The notes under the pieces were generated by a model. The model worked only from the letters and a program-made list of their open reading frames with translations. It ran no database searches and had not been told where the DNA came from. Source: Sinorhizobium sp. RAC02 (GTDB lineage Bacteria > Pseudomonadota > Alphaproteobacteria > Rhizobiales > Rhizobiaceae). From it: a stretch of DNA of 64,000 bases. Of this stretch, positions 56,046 to 64,000 are shown piece after piece. Within the stretch, counting starts at the first letter, position 1, and the number at the start of each line of letters is the position of its first letter. Both the position numbers and the translations under genes were made by a program. The stretch lies in the NCBI RefSeq assembly GCF_001713395.1, contig NZ_CP016452.1:992001-1056000 (forward strand), in the 5' to 3' direction.

Positions 56046-57114
56046 ACTCGTTGTCAGCAATGTCCAGAAGTGGCTGGGCGGCTTGCAGATCCTGAAGGGC
56101 GCTTCGTTTACCGCGCAACGCGGCTCCATCGTCGCCTTGCTCGGCGCCTCGGGCAGCGGCAAGACAACCCTTCTTCGCTGCATCGCCGGCCTAGAACAGC
56201 CGGAAATCGGCCAGATAATCATCGGTAGCAAGACCGTGCTCGACGGCGACAAGAAACTCGCCCTGCCGCCCGAGCAGCGTAATATCGGTCTCGTCTTCCA
56301 GTCCTATGCGCTCTGGCCGCACCGCACCGTCAAGGAGAATGTCGGCTACGGCTTGAAGCTGCGCAACGTCGCGCAAGCCGACATCGAGAAACGCGTGCAG
56401 GCCATCCTTGATCGCATGGGGCTTGGCCATCTTGCCGATCGCTTCCCCTCGCAGCTTTCGGGCGGCCAGCAGCAGCGCGTCGCAATCTGCCGGGCGCTGG
56501 TCTATGAGCCGCGTGTTTTGCTGCTGGATGAACCGCTGTCCAACCTCGATGCGAAGCTGCGCGAGGAAGCGCGCTACTGGATCCGCAAACTGATACTCGA
56601 CCTCGAAATCTGCGCCATCTTGGTCACGCACGACCAGAGCGAAGCGCTCGCGGCTGCCGACAACATTCTCCTCCTGCAGGACGGCCGCATTGTCCAGCAG
56701 GGAGGTCCGCAGGAAATCTACTCCAATCCGAACAGTTTCTATTCGGCAGATTTTCTGGGCGCCAACAACATCGTCAAGGCCAAGGTGAAGACCGTCGAGG
56801 GCAAGGCGGCCGTCATTGGCGGCGAAAGCTGGAGCCTCGACGGCTCGGTACGCGAAGCGGCGGGGTTGAGTGTCGGGCAGGACGTCCGGGCGGTCATCCG
56901 CGTTGAGCAGATCAGCGTCAACGACCGGCCCGAGGCTGGCGGCATCGAGATGAATCTCGACGACAGTATCTATCTCGGCGACCGCTGGGAATACCGTCTT
57001 CGCCGCGGCGATTTCGTCGCCAGGGCACACGGCGCCAAACAGCTTTCGTCTGGAACGGTCTGGGCCCGCATACCCTCGGAAAGCGTCTGGGTGTTTTCGG
57101 CCAGCCAGCAATAG
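56038..57114 (+). CDS. Fe3+/organic-anion-type ABC transporter ATPase (FbpC/PotA-like)
   Basis: A 358-residue ATPase. Walker A GASGSGKTT, Q-loop VFQSYALWPHRTV, signature [14 protein letters not shown], Walker B VLLLDEPLSNLD and H-loop VTHDQSEALAAAD are all intact, with a C-terminal TOBE domain (VRAVIRVEQISVN). Unlike its permease partner it carries no lesion, so either the transporter was lost recently or the ATPase still works with the split permease. Confidence 0.94.
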   Translation: MTELVVSNVQKWLGGLQILKGASFTAQRGSIVALLGASGSGKTTLLRCIAGLEQPEIGQIIIGSKTVLDGDKKLALPPEQRNIGLVFQSYALWPHRTVKENVGYGLKLRNVAQADIEKRVQAILDRMGLGHLADRFPSQLSGGQQQRVAICRALVYEPRVLLLDEPLSNLDAKLREEARYWIRKLILDLEICAILVTHDQSEALAAADNILLLQDGRIVQQGGPQEIYSNPNSFYSADFLGANNIVKAKVKTVEGKAAVIGGESWSLDGSVREAAGLSVGQDVRAVIRVEQISVNDRPEAGGIEMNLDDSIYLGDRWEYRLRRGDFVARAHGAKQLSSGTVWARIPSESVWVFSASQQ

Positions 57115-57173
57115 CTAGCCGTCTATGGTGGCCGCTACATCTTCCAGCGGCCGCTGCCATCAAAGGAAATCAC

Positions 57174-57839
57174 ATGTCGAAATCGCCACGGATCACCCTC
57201 ATCCATGCGGCACCGATCGCCATGGAGCCCATCAAGCTGGCCTTCGCAGCGGCTTGGCCGCATGCGGATGTCGTCAACCTGCTCGAAGACAGCCTGTCAC
57301 CCGACCGGGCAAGAAGCAGCGACATTACCGAGGCGTTGGCGGCCCGCATCGCGGCGCTGACACACTATGCATGGCAGATTGGCAGTGACGCCGTATTGTT
57401 CACCTGCTCGGCCTTCGGGCGGGCCATCGAGCAGGCAGCGGCGAGCGTCGATATTCCGGTGCTGAAGCCGAACGAGGCAATGTTCGAGGCCGCGATCCGC
57501 AGGGGCGGACGCACGGCCATGCTCTACACTTTCCCGCCGGCGCGCGAGGGTATGGAAGCCGAGTTTGCAGAAGAGGCCGCAAGGCTCGACCCTACGGCCA
57601 CGATGGAAGGCGTCTTCATAGAGGGCGCGATCGAGGCGGTTCGGGCCGGAGATACGGAGACGCACAATCGCCTGGTCGCCGAAGCGGCGGCTCGCCTTAC
57701 TGGCTTCGACAGCATCGTGCTTGCGCATTTCTCCATGGCGCGTGCCGTGCCGGCCGTACGGGCGGCGACGGACATTCCAGTCCTGTCGAGCCCAGACGCC
57801 GCTATCGACAAACTCAAGCGCCTTATCGGTGCGGTCTGA
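57174..57839 (+). CDS. Asp/Glu racemase-superfamily protein
   Basis: A 221-residue protein of the Asp/Glu/hydantoin racemase fold. The first catalytic Cys is in LFTCSAFGRAIE. The second, usually in a motif like LACT, is replaced: the segment reads VLAHFSMARAVP. A one-Cys member is more likely to be an isomerase of another kind, a decarboxylase (arylmalonate decarboxylases use one Cys) or inactive. It lies between the ABC transporter and the kinase gene, 18 bp before the latter. Confidence 0.8.
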   Translation: MSKSPRITLIHAAPIAMEPIKLAFAAAWPHADVVNLLEDSLSPDRARSSDITEALAARIAALTHYAWQIGSDAVLFTCSAFGRAIEQAAASVDIPVLKPNEAMFEAAIRRGGRTAMLYTFPPAREGMEAEFAEEAARLDPTATMEGVFIEGAIEAVRAGDTETHNRLVAEAAARLTGFDSIVLAHFSMARAVPAVRAATDIPVLSSPDAAIDKLKRLIGAV

Positions 57840-57857
57840 TTTCGGGAGTACTATTCG

Positions 57858-59129
57858 ATGCTGCTTGGCGTCATTGCAGACGGTTTTACCGGAGCGAGTG
57901 ATATTGCGAATACCCTTGCAAAGGGCCGGCCGGGGCAGGGCGGTCTTCGCACCGTGCAATATCTCGGCATTCCGGATGGAATGGCGGCTCCGGACGTCGA
58001 GGCCGGTGTTATCGCGCTGAAGAGCCGGTCGATCGAAGCGGCGGCGGCCGTCGAACAGTCGCTCGCCGCCCTCCGCTGGCTCCTCGAACAGGGTTGCCGG
58101 CAGATCGTCTTCAAATACTGCTCGACCTTCGATTCCACATCCGCCGGCAATATCGGTCCCGTCGCCGAGGCACTGGCCGAGGCGCTGGACGTCAAGGGCG
58201 TGGTTGCCTGCCCTGCCTTCCCCGGCGCGGGTCGCACCGTGTATCAGGGCCACCTCTTCGTGAAGGACCGGTCGCTCAACGAATCCGGCCTGCAAAACCA
58301 TCCGCTCAACCCGATGACGGATGCAGACATCCGGCGCTGGCTTCGGCTCCAGACGACAGCCGACGTCGGCCATGTCGATATCGGGGTCGTTCGACAAGGT
58401 CCGGCTGAAATCGAAGCAGCCTTGCAGGAAGACGCTGCTCGGAACCGCACTCTCGTCATCGTCGATGCGATAACGGATGACGACCTTGTCGCGATCGGCC
58501 GCGCGGTGGTATCGCACCGTCTTGTCACGGGCGGCTCGGGTATCGCGATCGGCCTTGCCGCGAACTTCGTTGAACACGGCCTTGCCGTCGGTACAGGCGC
58601 GGCGGCGATCGGCGTCGAGGGACCGGAAGCTGTTCTCGCAGGAAGCTGCTCCGGGGCAACGCGCGAACAGATCGAAGTTCATCGCAGGAACCATCCGACT
58701 TTCGCCATCGACGTCGACGCCGTCATGGACGGATCGATCACGACCAAGGACGTGACATCCTTCCTGCTCGCGAACCAGGGGCGGGCGCCGCTGGCCTATT
58801 CTTCCTGCACACCCGACGCGGTCCAGGCGATCCAGGTGCGCTTCGGGCGAGAGAAGGTTGCCAAAGCGCTCGATGACCTGTTCGCGCAGATCGCCCAGCA
58901 ACTGGTGCGAGCGGGTATTCGCCGGCTCGTCGTCGCAGGTGGCGAAACGTCGGGCGCCGTCGTTTCGGCGCTCGATCTTGGTGCACTCACGATCGGGGCC
59001 GAAATCGATCCCGGTGTGCCCGTGCTCCTGTCGGGCGGGGAATGTCCTATCGCGCTCGCCCTGAAGTCCGGCAATTTTGGCGCGCCTGATTTCTTCATCA
59101 ACGCAGTGAAAAGGCTCGCGGGCAGATGA
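57858..59129 (+). CDS. otnK: Four-carbon acid sugar kinase, OtnK-type (DUF1537)
   Basis: A 423-residue kinase of the former DUF1537 family, which phosphorylates 3-oxo-tetronates or related acid sugars. Typical features are GVIADGFTGASDIANTLAKG near the N-terminus, KYCSTFDSTSAGNIG, CPAFPGAGRTVYQGHLFV and the C-terminal nucleotide site VAGGETSGAVV with LSGGECPIALALKSGNFGA. Its stop overlaps the aldolase start by four bases, the usual OtnK-OtnC pairing. The name rests on family and context; the exact substrate is not known. Confidence 0.88.
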   Translation: MLLGVIADGFTGASDIANTLAKGRPGQGGLRTVQYLGIPDGMAAPDVEAGVIALKSRSIEAAAAVEQSLAALRWLLEQGCRQIVFKYCSTFDSTSAGNIGPVAEALAEALDVKGVVACPAFPGAGRTVYQGHLFVKDRSLNESGLQNHPLNPMTDADIRRWLRLQTTADVGHVDIGVVRQGPAEIEAALQEDAARNRTLVIVDAITDDDLVAIGRAVVSHRLVTGGSGIAIGLAANFVEHGLAVGTGAAAIGVEGPEAVLAGSCSGATREQIEVHRRNHPTFAIDVDAVMDGSITTKDVTSFLLANQGRAPLAYSSCTPDAVQAIQVRFGREKVAKALDDLFAQIAQQLVRAGIRRLVVAGGETSGAVVSALDLGALTIGAEIDPGVPVLLSGGECPIALALKSGNFGAPDFFINAVKRLAGR

Positions 59130-59764
59130 GTCTGGAAAACAGGATACGCGACGATATCGCCCGCTTGTCGAAGTCGCTCTTCGATCGTGGCTTTTCAGTG
59201 GGGTCCGCCGGCAATATCAGCGCCGCGGTCGAAGACGGGATCCTGATAACCCCGACGAATTCATGCCTCGGTTTCCTGGATCCGGCGCGGATCTCGAAGC
59301 TCGATCGCAGCGGTAACCATGTTTCTGGCGACAGGCCATCCAAGGAAATCTTCCTGCACCGGGCTTTCTATGAAACACGCCCGCAGACGGGGGCCGTGGT
59401 CCATCTCCATTCGACGTTCGCGACGGCTCTTTCCTGCCTTTCGGATATCGACCCGGACGACTGCATTCCGCCGCTGACGCCCTACGTCGTCATGCGTGTC
59501 GGCGTGGTGAAGCTGCTGCCCTATGTCAAACCGGGCGACGAACGGATGGGCGATATGATCCGTAACCTTGGGGGATGCTACGCTGCCGCGCTGCTCGCAA
59601 ATCACGGGCCGGTCGTCACGGGTAAAGATGTTATCTCTGCGGTCTTTGCCGCGGAGGAGCTCGAAGAAACAGCAAAACTGCTGGTTCTCCTGCGCGGTGT
59701 GCCGGTGCGGATGCTTTCTCCGGAAAACGTTGCGCAATTGAAAGACGTCTTCGGCGGCTTCTGA
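59126..59764 (+). CDS. otnC: Class II aldolase, OtnC-type 3-oxo-tetronate 4-phosphate decarboxylase
   Basis: A 212-residue class II aldolase/adducin-family enzyme. Zinc ligands are in VVHLHSTFAT (two His) and LLANHGPVVTG (third His); the acid Glu is in DRPSKEIFLHRAFYE. GSAGNIS and LITPTNSCLG bind the phosphate. In acid-sugar pathways OtnC decarboxylates the phosphorylated 3-oxo acid to dihydroxyacetone phosphate. It ends the operon. Confidence 0.88.
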   Translation: MSLENRIRDDIARLSKSLFDRGFSVGSAGNISAAVEDGILITPTNSCLGFLDPARISKLDRSGNHVSGDRPSKEIFLHRAFYETRPQTGAVVHLHSTFATALSCLSDIDPDDCIPPLTPYVVMRVGVVKLLPYVKPGDERMGDMIRNLGGCYAAALLANHGPVVTGKDVISAVFAAEELEETAKLLVLLRGVPVRMLSPENVAQLKDVFGGF

Positions 59765-59918
59765 GCAAGAACTCGCGAAAGCGGCTCAGTTCCCACATCG
59801 TCATCGACGGTGCGGCCTTCTGCCGGTCGGTGACGCCCAAGAAACCAACAGAGAACGCCACCACAAATCCAGGCCCCTTGTCCTGCCGGAAGACGACCTG
59901 AAGGCCCTTCTGCTCCGA

Positions 59919-61724
59919 TCAGATCACCAGGAAATCCGCAGCGCTGAGGTTGAGGCCGGCCGACAGCGACGCAAACTTGACAGCCCTGAACGCCGAACCG
60001 CCGCCATCGGCGTCATAGAACAGCGAACCGGTGTTCGAGTTGTAGATGATGAAATCGTCTGCATCGCGTGGCGCGCTGGCATTGTCCTTGAACGCCGACG
60101 CATCCAACCCCCCGAGATCGAGCGCTGAAAAGATCGCGCTGTCGAGCTGGATCTGGTCATCGGCGACGTTGAAATCGCCGATGCGGGCGACACCGCCGGA
60201 GCCCAGCGCGCTCGAGAACAGGAACGTGTCCGCCCCCCCCATTCCCCACAGCGTGTCGTTGCCGCCACCGCCATCGATCACGTTGCCACCGTCATTGCCG
60301 CGCACCAGCTGCGCCAGTTCGTTGCCGGTCAGATTGGTTGCACGGGTGCCCTGCAGGGAGGTGGTGTTCAGATATTCGACGCTGGCGCCGCTGGCGAGCA
60401 CATAGTTCACGCCGGCGCTGACGCGGTCATTGCCTTCACCGCCAATTTCGACGATTGCCGTTCCGGCGTTATAGACCGAATAGGTATCGTTGCCGGCACC
60501 TCCAGTCAAAATGTCGGCAGCGCCGACCCCACCATCGGTGAAAATGTTGTCGTTGGCGTCACCGGTGATGATGTCAGCGAAAACGGAGCCCCTGATGATT
60601 TCTATGCCGGTCAACGTGTCGCCGTTGGCGTCACCGGATGATACTTGCGGCCCCAACAGCCGAAGATCGATCGTGACACCGGCCGAAGACGCCGCATAGC
60701 TTACCGTGTCGATACCTGCGCCACCATCAAGCGTGTCAGCCCCGGCCCCGCCCTGGAGCACGTCGTCACCGTTGCCGCCGGACAGAATGTTCGCCGCGGA
60801 ACTGCCGGTCAGTGTGTCGTTGAAGGCCGAGCCGATGAGGTTCTCGATGTTGCTCAGGGTATCGCCCTGGGCCTCGCCGCCGGACCCGCTGCCAGCGGCG
60901 AGGTCGACATTCACCGCCGCCGACGAACCGGAATAGTCGGCGGTGTCGATACCGGCGTTGCCGACGAGAACATCGGCTCCCGCACCGCCGATGATGGTGT
61001 CGTTGCCGGCCGAACCGGCAAGCGTGTCGTCGCCAGCTGAGCCGATCAGGCGTTCTATGCCAGTCAGCGTGTCGCCTTGGGCGTCGCCGCCGCTACCGGT
61101 GCCGGACATTAGGCTAATGGTTACCGCGTCGACGGAGGTGGAATAGTCCGCCGTATCGAAGAGGCCCGCCCCTCCTTGCAGAGAATCGGCGCCTGCGCCG
61201 CCAATAAGCCAATCGTCTCCAGCGCCGCCAAGCAATATGTCATTGCCGCCCATGCCATTGAGCACGTCGTTGCCACCTTGGCCGTTGAACGTATTGGCAC
61301 TCACAGTGCCGGTGAGATTGTCGCCGCCGGTGTTGGAGCCGATAAGATTGGTTATACCTTGCAGGTAATCGCCCTGGGCGTCGCCGCCGAAGCCCTGTGA
61401 TGCGCTGACGAGCTGCAGGTTGATACCAAGCATCGGCAGAGTAAGGCTGACCGTCAGCGACAGATCGATGGTCACACCGTCAACAGAGGTCGTGTAGTCG
61501 GCGGCGTCAATGCCCGATGGTGTTACTATGCCTGCAGCGTTGAGCAACCCACCGATGATGACGTCTGCGCCGGAGCCGCCACGGATGACATCATCGCCGG
61601 ACCAGCCGATCGCGATGTCGTCACCGCCCAAAGCATCAACGAAATCGTTGCCAATGCCTTGGATAGGGCCGATTATGAGGTCAGATAATATTTCGCTGGC
61701 GTTCGAGCCGGTAAAAGTGGCCAT
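59919..61724 (-). CDS. RTX-type calcium-binding protein, probably secreted
   Basis: A 601-residue acidic protein of GGxGxDxx nonapeptide repeats (GGAGDDWLIGGAGADSLQGG). These alternate with four longer modules of the form ADYS..AVTI.L..G.GGDAQGDTL..IE.LIGS.., roughly 60 residues each. The C-terminus ends in DFLVI, typical of a type I secretion signal; no N-terminal signal peptide is present. It starts at 61724 with AGGAAAAATC upstream. No HlyB/HlyD genes are nearby. No enzyme domain was seen. The role is unknown; surface or matrix functions are common. Confidence 0.88.
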   Translation of the reverse strand: MATFTGSNASEILSDLIIGPIQGIGNDFVDALGGDDIAIGWSGDDVIRGGSGADVIIGGLLNAAGIVTPSGIDAADYTTSVDGVTIDLSLTVSLTLPMLGINLQLVSASQGFGGDAQGDYLQGITNLIGSNTGGDNLTGTVSANTFNGQGGNDVLNGMGGNDILLGGAGDDWLIGGAGADSLQGGAGLFDTADYSTSVDAVTISLMSGTGSGGDAQGDTLTGIERLIGSAGDDTLAGSAGNDTIIGGAGADVLVGNAGIDTADYSGSSAAVNVDLAAGSGSGGEAQGDTLSNIENLIGSAFNDTLTGSSAANILSGGNGDDVLQGGAGADTLDGGAGIDTVSYAASSAGVTIDLRLLGPQVSSGDANGDTLTGIEIIRGSVFADIITGDANDNIFTDGGVGAADILTGGAGNDTYSVYNAGTAIVEIGGEGNDRVSAGVNYVLASGASVEYLNTTSLQGTRATNLTGNELAQLVRGNDGGNVIDGGGGNDTLWGMGGADTFLFSSALGSGGVARIGDFNVADDQIQLDSAIFSALDLGGLDASAFKDNASAPRDADDFIIYNSNTGSLFYDADGGGSAFRAVKFASLSAGLNLSAADFLVI

Positions 61725-61950
61725 GATTTTTCCTATTCAAATACGGATGGCGTAATCGTCTTTAAATATTGCGAGCTGCTTGGGCAGCTACGTCACCGAT
61801 CGTAGCACTCAATCCGAAAGTGTTAAATGCATCCGGCTATGGTTGTGTCGGTTGTATCCACGCGATGGCTAACAAAAGGTGAAGGGGCCGCCGACTACGA
61901 AGCCCGACAAGGGCTTGGCAGACGCCCAAGAAACATGGCTCTGCCCGGCC
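61725..61950. other. Upstream region of the RTX gene
   Basis: No gene was seen. The first 60 bp, which lie just upstream of the RTX start, are AT-rich and should include its promoter. Confidence 0.45.
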
Positions 61951-62073
61951 CGGCTGCCGATCAACGTGGTTTATTCCTCACGCCGCAACATGCCGTTACG
62001 CATAAGGACGGTGGTGGAGTTCCTGATCGCCGCTGTCCAGGACGATCCTCTCATGGGAGAGTCGGAAGCTTAG
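61951..62073 (+). pseudogene. C-terminal remnant of a LysR-family regulator
   Basis: A short frame reads LPINVVYSSRRNMPLRIRTV then VEFLIAAVQDD and ends at TAG/TAA spacing expected for a protein end (stop 62071-62073). This is the usual last 40 residues of LysR effector domains. Nothing upstream continues the protein, so it is a leftover of a deleted gene. Confidence 0.65.
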
Positions 62074-62108
62074 CTAAGGGGCGCGAGGGATTGTGCAGTT
62101 TGTCGCCG

Positions 62109-63539
62109 TCAAGCGGTGTTCCTGCTGCGCGCCTCTGCCGGAACAGAGCTGCTCTGTTTCGTTGCGCCTTCGGCAAGGTCTTCGAGGAACGTGTCGCACC
62201 AGGTAAACACGTCGTTGGCGCGCAGGACGGTCATCATGCTTTCCCAGCGTTCGCGGCGTTCCTGTAACGGCATGACGAGACTGCGCGCTATGGCCTCGGC
62301 CGTGCCCTCGACATCGTAGGGATTGACGAGCACGGCATCCTTCAACTCCTGTGCGGCGCCGGCAAAACGCGAGAGCAGGAGGACGCCGGGGTCGTCCTCG
62401 CTCTGCGCCGCGACGTATTCCTTGGCGACGAGGTTCATGCCGTCGCGCAGCGGCGTCACCAGCGCGAGCTTGGCCATGCGATAGAGACCTGCCAAAGCGG
62501 GGCGGCGCAGGGATCGGTTGACGTAGCGGATCGGCACCCAGTCCACGGTTCCAAGCGCGCCGTTCACCCGGCCGGCCTGCTCCGCCACCGCGCGCTGCAT
62601 GGCCTCGTATTCCGGCACCTCGGAGCGCGATTTCGGCGTGATCTGCAGCAGCGTCACCTTGCGCTGGCTGTCCTCGTGCCGAGTGAGGAAGGTCTCGAAG
62701 GCATCGATGCGCTGGGTGATGCCCTTGGAGTAGTCGAGCCGGTCGACGCCGATGATCAGTTCCTTGCCGTCGAGGCTCTGCAGCATGCGCTTGTGCAGCG
62801 TGGTCTCCGACGCCCGCTTTGCCAGGCTGGCAAATTCAGCTGTCTCAATGCCGATCGGATAGGATTTCGTGGTGAAGGTGCGCTCGCCCACGACGAAGCG
62901 GGTCGTGTCCAGCCGGTCCCCGATGCCGAGGCGTGCGAGGCAACCGGCGAAATTTTCCCGGTCGTGATCGGTCTGGAAGCCGATCACATCATAGGCCGTG
63001 AGGCCGTTCAGCAGTTCGTCGTGCACGGGCATGGTGAGGAACACATCCGGGGAGGGCCAGGGGATGTGCAGGAAGAAGCCGATGCGGTTTTTCACGCCCA
63101 GTCGGCGCAGTTCTGCTGCGAGCGGGATGAGATGATAGTCGTGGATCCAGATGAGGTCGTCTTCCTCGATCAACGGCAGAAGACGGCTTGCAAAGAAGCG
63201 GTTCACGCGGAAATAGCCGGTCATTTCCCGCCTGCCATATTCGGCAAGATCCAAGCGGTAGTGGCAGATCGGCCAGAGCACACGGTTGGCAAAGCCCTGG
63301 TAGTACTCCTCGACGTCGCGTTCGGTCAGATCCGTCAACGCGTATTCGATATTGCCATCCTTCATCGTTCGGAGCGGGCCTACCGCGTCCTCGGCGCAGG
63401 ATTGGCCGGACCAGCCGAGCCATAAGCCTCCGCGTGTCTTGAGGGCGGATTGGAGGGCGACCGCCAGGCCACCGGCAGGGGCCGCTCCGCGTTTGTCAGG
63501 AACGGGAACGCGATTGGAAACGACGATAAGACGACTCAT
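62109..63539 (-). CDS. otsA: Alpha,alpha-trehalose-phosphate synthase (UDP/GDP-forming)
   Basis: A 476-residue GT20 glycosyltransferase making trehalose 6-phosphate from UDP-glucose and glucose 6-phosphate. Motifs are [60 protein letters not shown] and [16 protein letters not shown]. Length is standard. No otsB partner lies in the window. The product trehalose protects from osmotic and desiccation stress. Confidence 0.96.
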   Translation of the reverse strand: MSRLIVVSNRVPVPDKRGAAPAGGLAVALQSALKTRGGLWLGWSGQSCAEDAVGPLRTMKDGNIEYALTDLTERDVEEYYQGFANRVLWPICHYRLDLAEYGRREMTGYFRVNRFFASRLLPLIEEDDLIWIHDYHLIPLAAELRRLGVKNRIGFFLHIPWPSPDVFLTMPVHDELLNGLTAYDVIGFQTDHDRENFAGCLARLGIGDRLDTTRFVVGERTFTTKSYPIGIETAEFASLAKRASETTLHKRMLQSLDGKELIIGVDRLDYSKGITQRIDAFETFLTRHEDSQRKVTLLQITPKSRSEVPEYEAMQRAVAEQAGRVNGALGTVDWVPIRYVNRSLRRPALAGLYRMAKLALVTPLRDGMNLVAKEYVAAQSEDDPGVLLLSRFAGAAQELKDAVLVNPYDVEGTAEAIARSLVMPLQERRERWESMMTVLRANDVFTWCDTFLEDLAEGATKQSSSVPAEARSRNTA

Positions 63540-64000
63540 GATTTACGACACCAGACTGACGGGTACTTCGATCACGCTGCGGGAAACCTTCACGAGAGGG
63601 CAGGCGGAATGCCAGCAGGAAGGAGGGCGTTTCGGGATCGAACATTGCCGTCGAATTTATTTTGCGACGCAACATAAACCCGTCCGGGCCGGGAATGTTC
63701 CGTTACATGTGGATATCTCCGTCCACGGCTCGCCCTTTCTTTGGAAGGTGGAGACAAAGATGCAGCCTGTTCGCGGTGTGTGGCCGAAGGGTCGTAACAG
63801 GCTCGCCAGCGCATAATCCGTCTGGAATCCATCTCCGCGCTGTCGCCTTCATCGTGCGTAAATGTCGGACGCGGAAGCGGATCACGCCTCATGTCCACAA
63901 TCATTGCACGGCTGTGCAATATCGTATTGACAGCACCGACTGCGAATGATTGACTGCACATGTTGCCATGTTGCGAATGGGAGGAAACTTTCGCAATTCC
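63540..64000. other. Right-edge non-coding region with inverted repeats
   Basis: This is the otsA upstream region and beyond. No convincing gene was found on either strand. ATTGCAC-GGCT-GTGCAAT lies at 63903-63920, and TTGCGAA/TTCGCAA at 63971-63996 flanks a GGGAGGAA that looks like an RBS. These may belong to a gene starting beyond the window. Confidence 0.4.

Noticed and set aside
59765..59918. Possible coding remnant on the minus strand between otnC and the RTX gene
   Set aside because: A short frame reads protein-like (GFLGVTDRQKAAP) but I could not assign it to a family, and it merges with the antisense of otnC.
63590..63961. Minus-strand frame of about 120 codons at the right edge
   Set aside because: It has no RBS, poor codon bias and no recognisable motif; it spans inverted repeats.

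Overview
The window looks like chromosome or chromid DNA from an alphaproteobacterium of the Rhizobiaceae (Rhizobium, Agrobacterium, Ensifer or Shinella type). The grounds are GC-rich coding with strong third-position bias, a rhizobial-type S21 and cold-shock neighbourhood, many ABC importers for amines, organic acids and siderophore iron, and catabolic operons each with a local regulator. I saw no tRNA, rRNA, CRISPR array, integrase or intact insertion sequence.

Layout. (1) 1-2344: a decaying TRAP carboxylate transporter; dctQ reads through, but dctM and dctP are broken several times. (2) 2613-6881: a promoter, a cobalamin riboswitch and nrdHIEF, a class Ib ribonucleotide reductase that should be expressed when B12 is scarce. 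(3) 7015-10650: a terminator hairpin, small stress and translation genes (S21, a cold-shock protein, two small unknown proteins) and an MHYT-GGDEF-EAL c-di-GMP protein. (4) 10774-19198: a complete siderophore-iron uptake locus with ferri-siderophore reductase, FepCGDB-type ABC importer, TonB-dependent receptor and AraC regulator. (5) 19351-37464: a large catabolic island. A PucR/GAF regulator precedes flavin reductase, aldehyde dehydrogenase, luciferase-like monooxygenase, hydrolase, carboxymuconolactone-decarboxylase-like protein and a polar amino acid ABC importer. A second operon follows behind a perfect 24-bp palindrome: NicX-type ring-cleavage dioxygenase, acyl-CoA-dehydrogenase-like flavoprotein, a START-hydrolase fusion, TetR, a glutamine-synthetase-like ligase, a second flavin reductase and an APC permease. 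Together they look like a pathway for a nitrogen-containing ring compound, probably not one of the textbook ones. (6) 37513-42675: sugar-phosphate isomerase-like protein divergent from a polyamine-type ABC importer. (7) 42714-47278: LysR with TauE-type permease, and TetR with a trimethylamine-dehydrogenase-like flavoprotein. (8) 47313-47987: an Imm11-type protein without a visible toxin. (9) 48209-59764: a second catabolic island with an aconitase homologue, a GntR regulator carrying two winged helices, an isopropylmalate/tartrate-dehydrogenase-like enzyme, an Fe3+-type ABC importer whose fused permease has been broken, an Asp/Glu-racemase homologue, an OtnK-type kinase and an OtnC-type aldolase. 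Three near-identical AT-rich palindromes tie this region into one regulon. (10) 59919-64000: an RTX calcium-binding protein, a LysR remnant, and otsA for trehalose synthesis.

The two points most worth following are the N-heteroaromatic-type island (5) and the acid-sugar/organic-acid island (9). In both, known enzyme families occur in a combination that I cannot match to a described pathway. All assignments come from reading the translations and motifs by eye; no database search was run.
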